Position numbers and translations under genes: made by a program. The notes beneath the pieces are model-generated. The model ran no database searches. It was given only the letters and a program-made list of their open reading frames with translations, and was not told the origin of the DNA. From contig JANFAH010000046.1 in the NCBI GenBank assembly GCA_024663395.1, positions 248,001 through 312,000 on the forward strand: a stretch of 64,000 bases of DNA, written 5' to 3'. The first letter of the stretch is position 1. Each line of letters opens with the position of its first letter. Positions 22,297 through 34,745 of the stretch are shown one piece after another. Origin of the DNA: Pisolithus tinctorius (Eukaryota; Basidiomycota; Agaricomycetes; Boletales; Pisolithaceae).

Positions 22297-22821
22297 TGTC
22301 AAGTACAGGATGTCTGGGTTGAGACCAGACCGGAGACTGAGGCGGGCACGAAGCCGAGGGGTCAGGATCAAGGGGGGAGACGAGGATACAGAAGGATGGA
22401 CTGTTTGGACTTAGCGACTGAGGGTACAGTGCTATTCCCTTGCGTGGGTCTCAGTCTGAGTCCGAGGCCAGGGCAGGGTTATCAGGATATACTTAGTTGA
22501 TTTCAGACTGAGAGGTACAGGCCGAGTATCTACGAGTTTATATACTAGAAACAACTATAGTACGGAGACTGGTAATGCTGGTCTCGCAAGGATTGCTAAG
22601 GTGATTGGTAAGACAAGTATTAGTAAGGTATGACAAAGACAACAGAGACCAGGACAGGGTAGACTGGGGACATGACCAGGCAGGATTCAACCGAAATGAC
22701 AGACACTGCAAAGCAGTGTCTACCGCACTAGACCGACTGGAGATATGGGATTGGCGAGACCAAGGCCAGACTAAGTGAGTGCGAGGCCGAGTCTGGCTGG
22801 GGTCGAGACATGACTATGACA
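22297..22821 (-). repeat. Solo LTR of the G family in F integrase
   Basis: 525 bp, exactly the length of the G LTRs, in reverse orientation: starts TGTCAAGTAC and ends ACTATGACA on the plus strand. Flanked by AATGAC at 22291-22296 and 22822-22827. Removing it restores RAHDYVIELSTLHDF in F. Confidence 0.88.
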
Positions 22822-22827
22822 AATGAC

Positions 22828-25800
22828 ATAGTCATGAGCCCTTGGAGAGGTGAAGTCCTGGTCAGGGACCACAGACAGGTTTGGATGGTATCCCTTGTTA
22901 GTGAAGAAGGGAGAAACTCCAGTTGTTGCACTTGGTGTGTTGTTGAATGTGAACTCCACTAGTGGTAACAGCTCAGCCCAGTTGTCTTGTTGGTAGTTAC
23001 AGTAAACACAAAGGTATTGCTCAAGAGTCTGGTTCGTTCACTCAGTCTGGCCATCACCTTCTGCGTGGTAACCTGAAGTGAAGTGAAGACACATATCAAG
23101 GGCCTTTCCTAGAGAGTGGAAGAAGTGTGAGATGAACTCAGGACCTCTGTTGGAGGTGACATTAGCTGGTACTCTATGCTTGGAGAAGACATGGGCAAGG
23201 AAGAGCTTAGCAAGTTTGGCAGAGGTGATGGAGTCATGGGTGGGGATGTACACCACCTGCTTTGAGAGGCAGTCCACTACCATGAGTATGGCAGAGTAGC
23301 CATTGGAGTTGGGGAGGTGCTCGATGAAGTCCATGGAGATGGAGTTCCAAGGTCTCTCTGGGATGGGGAGTTGCTTCAGTAGACCATAGGGGTGGTGTCA
23401 CAGAGTTTTGCTCTGTCCACAGGCAGTGCAGGACCTGACGTATTGTTTCATGTCGGAGCAGAGGTTAGGCCACACATAGTCCCTGTGGACGAGTTCTAGG
23501 GTGTGATTTTGCCTGAAATGGCCTGCTAGAGGATGGTCATGTTTGAACTGGAGCACTCAAAGGCAGAGATCCTTGATGTCAGGGACAAAGATGCAGCCAT
23601 CAAGGTGGAGTAGACCATCAGAGTCCAGGGACCACTGAGGCTTAGTCAGAGTTGGGAGATGGCTGGTGGAGACAGGGTCAGAGGGTAAGGCAGAGATGAT
23701 GTCAGAGTGCAAGCACTCAACATCGAAGACCATGGCAGCATGGAGCACAGGTGCCATGAGGGTAGTGGTATGGAGGGATGATGCAAGCTGCTCCTGTGTA
23801 AACATTGGTTGGAGATTGTGAGGATTTAGCTGTGTGTAGTCCCTATCCCCCCCTTTTGGGTAGACATCCCAACATCATGTAAGTGCATCGGGTTTGGCTC
23901 CTAGGTGGCCAGGGCAGAAGTGGATGGAAAGGTTAAACTGGGAAAGGTACTCCAACCGGCGGGCCTGTCAACAAATGAGAACCTTAGAGGTGGAAAAGTA
24001 CTCAAGGTTTTTGTGGTCTGTCACCACATCAACAGGTAATGCAGAATCTTCTAGGTAATGCTGCCAATGGCAGAAGGCCTTGAAGATAGCCAACAGTTCC
24101 TTGTTGTGGGTATCATAATTGAGTTCTGGCATGGTCATGGTGTGGGAGTAGAAAGTGACTGGGCAGAGTTCACCATCAGAGCAGGTGATTGAAAAAATAC
24201 CAGTAATGGCATAGTCGGAGGCATCAGTTTCCACTGTAAGCAGAGCATCAGGGACCCAATGAGTGAGAATAGGAGTGGAGCTGAAGGCATCCTTCAGGTG
24301 GAGGAAAGCGGAGTGGCACTCCTCAGAAAAGTTCCAAGGAGCACCCTTTTGCATGAGGTGAGTGAGTGGAATGACAATGTCAGAGTAGTTATTAATGAAT
24401 TGTCTATAGAAATTGGCAAAACCAAGGAAGGACTGGATGTCTTGCACCTTCCATGGCTCAGGCCAGTCACAGACTGCCTGAACCTTCTCAGCAGACATGG
24501 TGAGACTGGAGGGAGAGAGAACATAGCTGAGGTACTTGATGGAGTCAGAGTGAAACTCACACTTCTCTGGCTTGGCATAGAGACCATGCTTTCGAAGGCA
24601 GCAGAGTACCTCTTTTATGTGTTTGTGATGCAACTCCATGTCCTGTGAATAGATTAGGATGTCATTGAGGTATACCACAATGCAGACATCAAGCATGTCT
24701 GCAAAGATGCTATTGACAAATCGCTGGAAAGCTGCAGGCACATTAGTCAGACCGAATGGCATTACCTGCCACTTGTAGGAACCATAGCAAGTGTGGAAAG
24801 CCATTTTCCATTCATCTCTGTCTGTGATGTGGACTAGATGATAGGCATGGTGGAGATCAATCTTGGTGTAGACTTTAGCATGGCTTGGAGAGTTGAGTAG
24901 GTTGGAGATGAGCAGCAGCAGATAGCGGTCTTTTTTCGTGATTTTATTGAGTCCTCAATAGTCTATGCAGAGGCAGAGTGAACCATCCTTCTTTTTTACA
25001 AAGAGGACAGGGGCACTGTGAGTGGAGGTGGACTGATTGATGAAACTGTAGCCAAGATGCTCATCAATGAAGGTGCAGAGAGCTTCAAGCTCTGGTGGAG
25101 AAAGAGAGTAGATTGTACCAATGGGCAGAGAAGCTCCTTCCTCAAGGTCGATCTTGAGATCGAACAAGCGGTGTGGTGGCAGTTCCATAGCCTTGTCTTT
25201 ACTAAAGATGTCAGCAAACTTGTGATACTCAGGAGGGACCAAAGAGAGGTCAGGAGGCAGAGAAGAAGTGGAGGACGCACAAAGCTTCACATCATCAGCA
25301 GAGAGCTGCAAGCAGAACTGTCGAGAGCCAGGGAGAGCACAGGCTCTGACATATGCAGCAGCATTGATGAGTGAGACAAGCAGAGTGGAGTGTGGTGAGT
25401 TGGTCAGAGTTGCAGTCGGAGCTGCAGACAGAGCAGAGGGTGTCGGATCCAGAGTGGAGGACACAGTGGAAGGTGACGAAGGTGCCTGGGGCATCGGCAT
25501 TCCCTGTAATGATGGTTTGAATGATATACTGCCCAATACCCAGTCAATCAACAGATTGAAGTGGGTGAGCCAGTTGTGTCCTAACACCAGCAAACATGAA
25601 GAATCCAATGGAGTAACATAAAATGAAATGGAGTTGACATTGCTGGAAGGAAAATGGAGGGAAAGATCTACTTCTTGGGAAATGACAGCATTTGTACTAC
25701 CATCAAACAAGTGGAGTGGAACTGGCAGGGAAACGGAGGAAATGGGAATGGCATATTTTTTAATTACAGATGGGTCTACAAAACAATGAGCAGAACCAGA

Positions 25801-25887
25801 ATCAATCAATGCAGAAAAAGTATCAATAGAATAATCTGGAAGAGTTACAGATGGAAGTAAAGAATTGGGACTAGAAAGAGTGGACAT
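22828..25887 (-). pseudogene. Element F protease, RT, RNase H and integrase core
   Basis: Minus reading from the right: protease ALIDSGSAHCFVDPS (about 25790-25835); linker; RT finger VLFVKKKDGSLCLCIDY (24955-25010); RT palm with VVYLNDILIYSQD near 24650-24690, where Asn replaces the first Asp of the YLDD box; RNase H with VETDASDYAITGIF (about 24200-24240) and DVVTDHKNLEYF (about 24000-24035). The integrase zinc region (23410-23560) carries several stops. The core has MDFIEHLPNSNGYSAILMVV (about 23275-23334) and the NVTSNRGPEF segment near 23150. Frame breaks near 24960, 23960, 23800 and 23400 show decay. Confidence 0.85.
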
Positions 25888-26213
25888 GTTGAGTCAGATG
25901 TCTGGTTGCACACAGTTGGGATCAATGCTTCCTCCAGGCTGTGTGAGCTCCCTGGAGGAGCAGACTAATTTTTTGACTCTGCCTGCTCTGCAGGTGGAGT
26001 AGGTGGAGTTCCAGCCATAGCTGCATGGGCTTTGGCTGTGTGAGAGGTGGACTTGGGACAGTCCTTGGCAGAGTGGCCAGCCTTGCCACAGAAGGGGCAG
26101 AGGTTGTTCTTCATCCTGTGCTGGCATTCAGCAGAGGTGAGTTTGCCATCCTTGCCCAGAAAGTGGGTGATATCAGACTTGGGCATGTCGGACTTGGGTG
26201 GTGTGGGGAGAGG
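25888..26213 (-). pseudogene. Element F gag C-terminus with CCHC knuckle
   Basis: Minus reading PPKSDMPKSDITHFLGKDG, then CPFCGKAGHSAKDC (about 26068-26109), a standard CX2CX4HX4C nucleocapsid knuckle. An Ala/Pro-rich tail ends near 25965. The parallel G protein has CMFCGGFGHFADKC in the same place. Confidence 0.82.
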
Positions 26214-26217
26214 GATC

Positions 26218-27076
26218 TCCCTACACTAGGAGTGTATGTATAGTGTCAATAGGAAGTCTACTAAGTGGCTATAGGGTTTGTGACATATGCGACACAAATG
26301 TGAACCCTCTTGAGCAACTTCAACATCCACTGCACTCTAGGTCACCCAGCACTACATCCCCCTCTGTCGACTCACTTCCCCCATGGTCACATCACCTTCT
26401 GACACTCTCCCTAGTCGTTGTGACAAAGTCTGACACTTGTGACAGGTGTCCAGTTGCCTATACTTGCTCACTGGCACTCTTTGGGTCTGCACTATGGGTT
26501 GTGTAAGTGCCTTGCTGTCGCTCTCATTCTCTTCTTGTTCGCTTCTATTCGGATCACTTTCACTTCATTTACATTTAGTCTCTCTTTTGATTACTGACAC
26601 TATTCTGGCCTCAGGGCCATCATTATGTCAATCTCACCTAATTCCCATCATTTCCTGTCAATCTTTTCACCTTTGACATCGCTTACTTCGTAGTTACATA
26701 CTTGGCATGTACCTACACATATACCTGTCTTCGTCGACAGGAAAAATAACAACTTTGAAGCCCTGAGTTAGAGATAGAGAGAACAAGCAGAGTAACAACA
26801 TCGACACGACCCATACTGTTTTCCCCTGCCTAGTGCTGAGTCGCAGGCATAATTCCAACAGATTTCTAGACAGGCTCAAGGCCTGCACACTCCCAAATCC
26901 ATCGCACTTTTCATTTACAGGTCGAGTGACTCACGTGACTCAGTTGCATTCATTCCTATCACCCTCCTACTGCTAGAGTGACTCCCCTTGGGTCGAACTC
27001 ACACCTTCAGATTGCCTATCTCTAGGCTGGAGCCCACACCCCCATACTAGGTAGCAGATACCTGCTCCCCACAGCA
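26218..27076. mobile_element. Unidentified 859-bp insertion in F gag
   Basis: Interrupts gag between KGKGKQKD and IPLPTPPKSD. Flanked by GATC at 26214-26217 and 27077-27080, which could be a 4-bp TSD. It does not match any other LTR in the window and has no coding region of note. It could be a solo LTR of an absent family or a nonautonomous element. Confidence 0.5.
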
Positions 27077-27230
27077 GATCCTTCTGTTTGCCCTTGCCCT
27101 TGGCATCAGACCTTGGAGCAGAGGCAGAGGATGACAATTTAGTTTTGTTGTCAGAGTTGGAAGACTGTGACTTGTCAGAGGTGAACTTGGTGGTGCATGA
27201 GATCTCTGCTTTGCACTCCCAGTAGCATGC
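27077..27230 (-). pseudogene. Element F gag middle fragment
   Basis: Minus reading ACYWECKAEISCTTKF followed by a Ser/Lys-rich linker. Aligns with HYWECKEEVQQ in the G gag. Confidence 0.75.
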
Positions 27231-27589
27231 TGTAGGAAAGAGGATTTAAGAGGATGAGAGGTTTAGCTGAGGAGAGTAGGGATATCTGAGGGGAGTGAGT
27301 AAGCCAAAGGGGCTTCTATAACCTGGGCAAGGATCCTGATAGTCATCTGAAGGCTTCTAGGGCTGTCTGGGTGCAGGGAAATGACCTGCTTGAACTCATC
27401 TCTTGTCTGTGGTAACTTGTCTATTGTTTTTTAAAAAAAACTAACTACATCCAGTACTAGGTAGTGCTGACTAAGCGACCAAAATGCGAAATTCTAAGTA
27501 CCACTAGCAGAAAAAACTCCTAGAATCAAAACTAAATAAAATGAACAAAATAAAACAATTCCCCTAGTAGGGAAATTACATTCCCTACA
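27231..27589 (-). repeat. Solo LTR of the E family
   Basis: 359 bp, TGTAGG...CCTACA, homologous to both LTRs of element E and of identical length. It splits F gag between LAQTINV and CYWECK. No convincing TSD was found (GC lies on each side), so it may have suffered later change. Confidence 0.85.
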
Positions 27590-28209
27590 GCACATTGATG
27601 GTCTGAGCGAGTTTGTGGAGTTGTGCAAGGGTAGAAGGCTTTCTGACGTGAGTGATCTCATCCTTGATGCAGTCTGGAAGTCCACTATAGAAGTAGTGGC
27701 AGAGTGCACCAACACCATAGTCCTTGACCTGTGAAGCCCAGCGATTGAACTCCACAACATATTTGGTAATTCAAGAGCCATCCTTCATGGTGAGGTTCTT
27801 GAGTTGTTGGATGGCATCCACTATGGCATCATGTGGACCAAAATTAGCTGTGAGCTCTTGTAAGAACTCATGGTAGTTGTCCATCCAGAGCAGGTGGTCA
27901 TAGTTGTCAGGGTTTAGCAAATCTGGCTCAAACCAAGCCAGGGCCATACCCTTAAGATAAGACTGAGTGAAGGTAACCTTGGCTCTGTCAGAGCGGAATG
28001 TGTGGGGGTGGTCTTGAAAGTTCAACTCACACTGTACAAGGAACTTGTGGAGTTTCTCAGGATCAGAGCCATCGAAGGTGTCAGGCTCATGGACTTTGGT
28101 TTTTGGAGCGGAGTCCCCAGTGCATGAACTAGACCACACAAGTGCATGGACAGCTCTAGCAAGAGCTATGAGGGGATCCTCTGGTGGCTCAGCTGGGTCT
28201 TTGGGGATA
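27590..28209 (-). pseudogene. Element F gag capsid region
   Basis: Minus reading with KVHEPDTFDGSDPEKLHKFL, then LKGMALAWFEPDLL (about 27920-27970). A TGA near 27770 interrupts it, and it continues to KPSTLAQLHKLAQTINV. Homologous to the G gag. Its upstream end continues at 43867 after removal of G and one GGATA. Confidence 0.85.
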
Positions 28210-28734
28210 TGTCATAGCCATGTCTTGACCCTGGCCAGACTTGGCCTCACACTCACTCAGTCCAGCCTTGGCCTCACCTGTCCCCTTGTCTCCAGATGGT
28301 CTAGTGTGGTAAGCACTGCTTTGCAGTGCGTGTCATTTTGGTTGAGGCCTTCCCGGTCTTGTCCCTGGTCCACCTGTCCCAGTCTCAGCTACCTTAGTCA
28401 TATGTTACTAATACTTGCCTTACCAATCACCTTAGCAATCTTTGCGAGACTGGCATTACCAGTCTCCATACTATAGTTACTTCTGGTATATAAGCTCATA
28501 GATACTTGGCCTGTAGACCTCAGTCTGAAATCAACTAAGTTACCTCTGATAACCTCATCTCAGCCTCGGACTCGGACTGAGACCCACACAAGGGAATAGC
28601 GCTGTACTCTCAGTCGCTAAGTCCAACCAGTCCAATCTTCTGTATTCTCATCTCCCCTCTTGTTCCTGACCCTTCGGCCTCATGCCCACTTCAGTCTCTG
28701 GTCCAGTCTCAACCTGGACACCCCGTACTCAACA
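28210..28734 (+). repeat. Element G 5' LTR
   Basis: 525 bp, TGTCATAGCC...CTCAACA. TATATAAG at 28487-28494 is the likely promoter TATA box. Differences from the 3' LTR are largely CpG transitions. Confidence 0.92.
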
Positions 28735-28772
28735 GTATTTCAGACTCGCCACTTGTGTGGGTCTAAACCATC

Positions 28773-30131
28773 ATGGCAACCAAGACTTGTTTTCAACCTC
28801 CCTGTGGCTGCTCTGCCACCAATCCTGACTCTGCCTCAGCCAGTGGGGCTCGCTGCAAAACAGCACTAGCTGCTTTGGGCACCACTAGGCGCTCTCCAGA
28901 TCCTGTTAGCCCCTTCAGGGGCTTTTCAGCCCACACATCCAATACCCCCACTCCATGTCGTCCCACTGCTCCCATCCCCAAGGGTGACCCCAGCAATGAT
29001 GGGCTGGGCAACGATGATGATGATAATGAAGACAATGATGACCCCAGTGACGATGATCCCGGTGATGAGAATCCAGATGATAATGATCCGGAGGACAATC
29101 CGGACTTCCCAGATCCAGACACCGAGCCTGCCATTACAGTCTTAGATAACCTCGCATCAGCCATCAAGTTATTGGCTCGCAATGCCCACACCACCCCTGA
29201 GTCCTCAAGTAGGACCAAGTTACATGAGCCCAACACCTTTGATGGCACCGACCCCAAGAAGCTTCGCACATTCTTCATCCAGTGTGAACTTAACTTCCAA
29301 GACTGACCCCAGGCTTTCAGGACTGACCATGCCAAAGTCATCTTTGTGCAATCGTACCTCAAAGGCATGGCCTTAGAGTGGTTCAAGCCAGACTTACTCG
29401 GGCTTGATGACCCCGATGACCAGCCTCTCTGGATGGACTCCTGGAGGGAGTTTGTCCTAGAATTGCAAACCACCTTTGGCCCCCACGATCTGGTCACTGA
29501 CGCCGAGAGTCAGCTCAACCATCTACACATGAAGGATAACCAGCACATTAACAAGTATGTAGTTGACTTTAATCAACTTGCTTCACAAGTCTGAGGCTAT
29601 GGAGACAGTGCGCTGCACCACCACTTCTACTCCGGACTCCCAGACCGAATCAAGGATGAGGTCTGCTGGGTTGGCAAACCCCAGACACTTCACGAACTCC
29701 GCCACCTCGCCCAAGAAATAGATGCGCACTATTGGGAGTGCAAGGAAGAGGTCCAACAGGCAAGTAAGCACCAGAGCTCCTCCAACAGCAACAACAACAA
29801 GTCTGGAGGCTCTGGCAACAGTGGTCAAGCCAAGACTGGCAACAATAATAACTCCAGTTCTTCCCCTAAGCCAGCTTCATCGAAGCCAGGCAATGGCAAT
29901 AACAGCAACTCATCCAAGCCTGAGCCTAGCAAACTCAGGAAGGATGGAAAACTCACCCCAGAAGAATGCAAGCATCACCTAGACAGAAACCTCTGCATGT
30001 TCTGTGGAGGGTTCGGTCATTTTGCTGACAAATGCCCCAAGAAAGCTGGAAAGGCCAAAGCTCGCACTGCGACCATCACTGAGGCCGCACTGGCCTCGGG
30101 CTCAGGTACTACCCCCAAGACAAAAAAATAG
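28773..30131 (+). pseudogene. Element G gag
   Basis: Starts MATKTCFQPPCGCSATN, followed by an Asp/Asn-rich segment. The capsid domain has KLHEPNTFDGTDPKKL and LKGMALEWFKPDLL, then a linker rich in Ser/Asn/Lys. The knuckle CMFCGGFGHFADKC (about 29998-30039) precedes the TAG at 30129-30131. It is one continuous frame except for two TGA codons (29304-29306 and 29592-29594), each where CGA would give Arg. Gag of this type forms the virus-like particle and binds RNA (family knowledge). Confidence 0.88.
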
Positions 30132-30169
30132 GTAGCAGCTCCCAGGACCCTGCACAATCTGGGAGCTGT

Positions 30170-32151
30170 GTTGACTCTGGTTGTGCAAACTTGGAGGCTT
30201 GTCTCAATGCGTCCGCTCTTTCCAGTCCAAACTCTTTAACCCCATATGTCACATTAGCAAACCCAGAAATACCTCGGCTTCATACTTTAGTGGACTCCGG
30301 TTCCACTCATTGTTTTATAGATAATCACTTTGTTAATCAACACTCATTTACCCCATACTCGGTCTCACCAATCTGACTCCGGCTCTTCGATGGAATGTCC
30401 ACCTTCACCATAACCCAAGCAGTAGATGTCAACATCCACTTCACGTCTGGTGATGTCACTGGTAACCCTGTTTTTAGCCCTGTTGGATTCTGAGTGTAAG
30501 ATAGTTCTCGGACATGACTGGCTCACCCACTACAATCTGTTGATTGATTGGGTATTGAGCAGTCTAACATTCCAGACTCCTACACAAGGAATGCCAACCC
30601 CGTCGACACCCCCTGTAAGCCCGGTCTCCACTGGCCTTCCTGACCCCAGTCCTAGTGACCAACCCGGCCTTGCGCCATCTGTACCAGTCTCCGACTCCCT
30701 GGCTCGCACCCCTCTGAAGGCCCCTCTGGTTTCCCTAATCAATGCAGCTGCTTTTGTGCACACCTGCAAACTGGAAGGGTCTGTCCAGTTCCAACTTCAG
30801 CTCTGCCCCTCGGACTCAGCTCAAGCCTGATTGGCCTCAGCTTCACCTCCTCTGGCCTTACCCAATGTCCTGGAAGAGTATCATGACTTCACTGATGTAT
30901 TCAGCAAGGCCAAGGCCTTGGCACTCCCACCACACCGAGAGTATGACCTGAAGATAGAGCTTGAAGAAGGAACAACCCCACCCCTCGGCACAATCTACTC
31001 ACTGTCCCCAGTTGAGCTCCAAGCTCTCCAGACCTTCATCGATGAAAACCTTACCACTGGTTTCATTCAGCCTACTTCCTCCCCTTATGCTGCACCGGTC
31101 CTCTTTGTCAAAAAGAAGGATGGCTCCCTCTGGCTTTGTGTAGATTTCCACGGCCTGAACAAAATCACTAAGAAGGACCGATACCCACTACCACTCATCT
31201 CCGATCTCTTGGATTCACCAAGCCGAGCCAAGATCTATACTAAAATTGATCTATGGCATGCCTACCACCTCATCTGGATTGCCCCAGGCGATGAATGGAA
31301 GACCACCTTCCGGACTCAGTATGGATCCTACGAGTGGTTAGTGATGCCTTTTGGCCTCACCAATGCCCCAGCCACTTTCCAACACTTTGTCAACACTATC
31401 TTCGCAGATATGTTAGATGTCTGTGTGGTTGTCTACCTGGATGATATCCTAATCTACTCCAGAGATAAAGAGTCACATAAGCAGCATGTCCGAGAGGTAC
31501 TCCACCAGCTTTGGCTTCATGGCCTTTATGCGAAGCCAGAGAAATGTGAGTTTCACTTGGACTTGGTCGAATATCTCGGATTCCACCTTTCCCCTGCCAG
31601 CCTCATGATGTCGAAGGAAAAAGTCCAGACCATCTGCGATTGGCCCGAGCCTTGCAAGGTCAAGGACATTCAATCTTTCCTCGGCTTCGCAAATTTCTAC
31701 TGCCAGTTCATTTTCAATTACTCAGACATCATTGTACCACTGACTCGGCTTACCTGCAAGGGGACTCCTTGGAACTTCTCTGAGGTGTGCCACTGGTCTT
31801 TTAACAACCTCAAGGCCACCTTCACCACCACACCAGTCTTAACTCATTTCATCCCCAGGGTCCCCATCACCATCAAGACCGATGCATTGGACTATGCTAT
31901 CACCAGCATTCTGTCTATCACTTGCAGTGATGGCCAGATCCATCCGGTTGCTTTCTACTCCCAGACTCTGACAGCCCCAGAATTGAATTATGACACCCAT
32001 GACAAGGAATTGCTTGCAATTTTTGAAGCATTCCGGACCTGGCGCCACTACCTTGAGGGCTCGGCCTCACCGGTCGATGTTGTAACTGACCACAAAAATC
32101 TTGAGTACTTCTCTACCTCTAAAGTACTCACCCACCACCAAGCTCGCTGGT
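30170..32151 (+). pseudogene. Element G protease, RT and RNase H
   Basis: Protease LVDSGSTHCFIDNHF at 30289-30333, with a TGA after YSVSPI and frame changes to about 30540. From 30831 to 32151 there is one uninterrupted frame: RT N-terminus, FVKKKDGSLWLCVDF, MPFGLTNAPATFQHF, VVYLDDILIYSRD (31429-31467), connection, RNase H with ITIKTDALDYAITSI and DVVTDHKNLEYF, then HHQARW. RT YLDD is intact. The frame is cut at 32151 by a solo LTR and resumes at 32866. Confidence 0.9.
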
Positions 32152-32865
32152 TGTCAAGTCCGGGCCTACTCCGACCAACTCCGACGCTATATAAGGTCTA
32201 GAGAGTGGTCCGGAAGCAAGTCCGACACACAGGAACAGAACTCCGACTAGCGGAGAGATGGCAGGAGCAAAGTCCGCCAAGACAGAGGTGGAGCGGAGTG
32301 AGGGCGTCGGGTTTAGCTCATGCACTACCCCCTTGCACGATCTCAGCCCTCGTATTCCAGAGGGAGAGTATAGACAGAAGGTCGGAGGTAAGTCCAACAG
32401 ACAGAAGATGGAGTCAGGAGGAGTAGGAACTAAGTTGATATTCGTACTGAAGAACAGCAGAGTACAGTACATGCTTTTATACTGCTACAGAGGTACAGTA
32501 ATCGGAATCGGAACTGACATACAGAGATTCATAAATTTTCAAGTAAAATTTCCTGGATGACGAATGAAGGGTAGACAGAGGACATATGAATGGGTAACAC
32601 AGAACATCTAGAAAAGGAAACAGTCCAGACGCTGGACCATGCGGTGAGCGTGCTGCGGAGTACCTGACTGCGAGGGTAGTCACATGACCCCTCGGAGAAC
32701 GGACCACTCGGTCCAGTAGGGGAGAAACACAAGTCCGACAACAGTCAGAGCGGAGATGGTTCGTAGATGATAGAAGGTGGGCAGAGTTGGTGCAGAGTGA
32801 GTGAACGAGTGGCGGAGTAGGGTGCGGAGTGTACAGGGACCTGTAATGAACGCACGGTTGTGACA
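32152..32865 (-). repeat. Solo LTR of the F family inside G pol
   Basis: 714 bp, TGTCAAG...TGACA, homologous to the F LTRs in the same minus orientation. Perfect TSD CTGGT at 32147-32151 and 32866-32870. It keeps CpGs that are TpG or CpA in both F LTRs (for example ACTCCGACTAGCGGAG at 32240 against ACTCCAACTGGCAGAG at 44297). Confidence 0.93.
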
Positions 32866-34564
32866 CTGGTCAGAATTCCTGTCTCAGTTCAACATGATCA
32901 TCAGATTCAGGCCTGGTAAGCTCAGGGCTAAGCCTGACGCCCTAACTAGACAATGGGATGTCTACCCCAAAGAGGGGGATAGCGGCTATGCCCAAGTGAA
33001 CCCGCAAAACCTGAGACCAGTCTTCACTCAAGAGCAACTAGTGGTCTCCCTTCGTGCCACATACCTCAAGTACCCAGTCTTACAAGCAGTCACACTAATG
33101 GATATAGAAAAACTTCATAATGATATCCTGACCACACTGCTGGATGACCTGGTCTCACAAATCCGCCTGTCCAACATGTCAGATCCCCAGTGGTCAGTAG
33201 ATGACACCAGCTTCCTTCATCTTGATGGAAGGATCTACATGCCGGACTCAAATGATCTCCATCTTAGGGTCTTGCAGCTTAAGCATGACCATCCCCTGTC
33301 CAGCCACTTCGGCCAAAACTGAACCCTAGAACTCATTCGGCGTGAGTATACCTGGCCCAGCCTCAGGACATTTGTCAAAGACTATGTCCAGTCCTGCATG
33401 GCCTGCACTCAGGCCAAGGTTCCCTGCTATCAGCCTTACGGCTTCCTCAAGCAGCTTCCGGTGCCAGAGAAACCATGGAATTCCATATCAATGGATTTCA
33501 TCGAGCAACTCCCAGCCTCAACTGGCTTCATGGCCATCCTCATAGTAGTTGACTGGCTTTCCAAGCAGGCCATATTCATCCCCACCCACAATGCCATAAC
33601 AGCTCCAGAACTTGCCAAACTATTCCTACTCCATGTCTTTTCAAAGCACGGAGTACTGGCCCATGTAATGTCAGACCGAGGCTCGGAGTTTATCTCTCAC
33701 TTCTTCCGGTCACTTGGCAAGGCCTTAGATATGCACCTACACTTCACCTCGGGCTACCACCCCGAAGGTGATGGCCAGACCAAAAGGACCAACCAGACCC
33801 TAGAACAATACCTCCGAGTGTACTGCAACTACCAGCAGGACAACTGGGCTGACCTATTGCCTCTGGCCGAGTTTGCTTATAATAATGCCCCTAGCGCCAC
33901 TACCAGTGTTTCACCCTTCTTCGCTAATAAGGGCTATCATCCCAACATCTCGGTATACCCTGAGCGTGACCTTACCTCCACCCAGGCTCACGATTATGCA
34001 GTTGACCTGGACTCACTGCACCAGTTCTTATGTGAGGAAATGACCCTCGCACAACAGCATTATCAAGGACCGGCCAATGCCAAACACATGCCAGCTCCAG
34101 ACTTCAAGGTTGGTGACCAGGTATATGTCAAAGCCAAATACTTCCAGTCTACTCAGCCTTCCAAGAAGCTCTCGGAGAAGAACCTTGGACTGTACCCAGT
34201 CATAGCTCAGGCCAGTACCCACTCTTTCACACTGCACCTGCCAGATTCAATGTGTGCAGTCCACCCAGTCTTCCACGTTTCCCAGCTCGAGCCAGCCATC
34301 CCTAATACCATTCTGAACTGGACTCAACCACCACCCCCACCAGTCGAAGTCAATGGTGATCTAGAGTTCAAGGTGGCAGAAATCCTCGACTCTAAGGTTG
34401 ACCGGCATCGCTGGTGTTGGCTTCAGTACTTAGTCCGGTGGACTGGCTACAAGGGGACTGATGAAGAAACTACTTGGGTACTCACTACAGAGCTTGACAA
34501 CACTTCTGAACTCGTCCAAGAGTTTCACTCCAGCTATCCCAGTAAACCCAGCCCATATCAATAA
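32866..34564 (+). pseudogene. Element G integrase and chromodomain
   Basis: Starts with the end of RNase H (FNMIIRFRPGKLRAKPDALT). The integrase zinc domain has HDHPLSSHFGQN, a TGA near 33320, and CMACTQAK. The catalytic core has SMDFIEQLPA (33488) and HVMSDRGSEFISHFF (33663-33707), then GYHPEGDGQT. The C-terminal domain has HPVFHVSQLEPAI. The chromodomain EFKVAEILDSKVD...YLVRWTGYKGTDEETTW precedes the stop at 34562-34564. From 33398 on it is a single open frame of 388 residues. Integrase joins cDNA to the genome. Confidence 0.9.
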
Positions 34565-34745
34565 GGACTGGTCTCAACCAGCCTTAGTTCCTGTGTCTGT
34601 TTTCTATCAGTATCTAGTTTCCTTTGATCTCTTACTTATTTTGTTTTCTCTTTCTTGTCTTCTCTTACTGTACTATAGAAGACTGAGACTGGACACCACC
34701 CATGACATTTGCAGGGAAAAAACTACAAGACTGTACACTATGAAA

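Noticed and set aside
28793..29497. 234-residue minus ORF over G gag
   Set aside because: Composition reflects the antisense of the Asp-rich gag; the plus frame has capsid and zinc-knuckle motifs.
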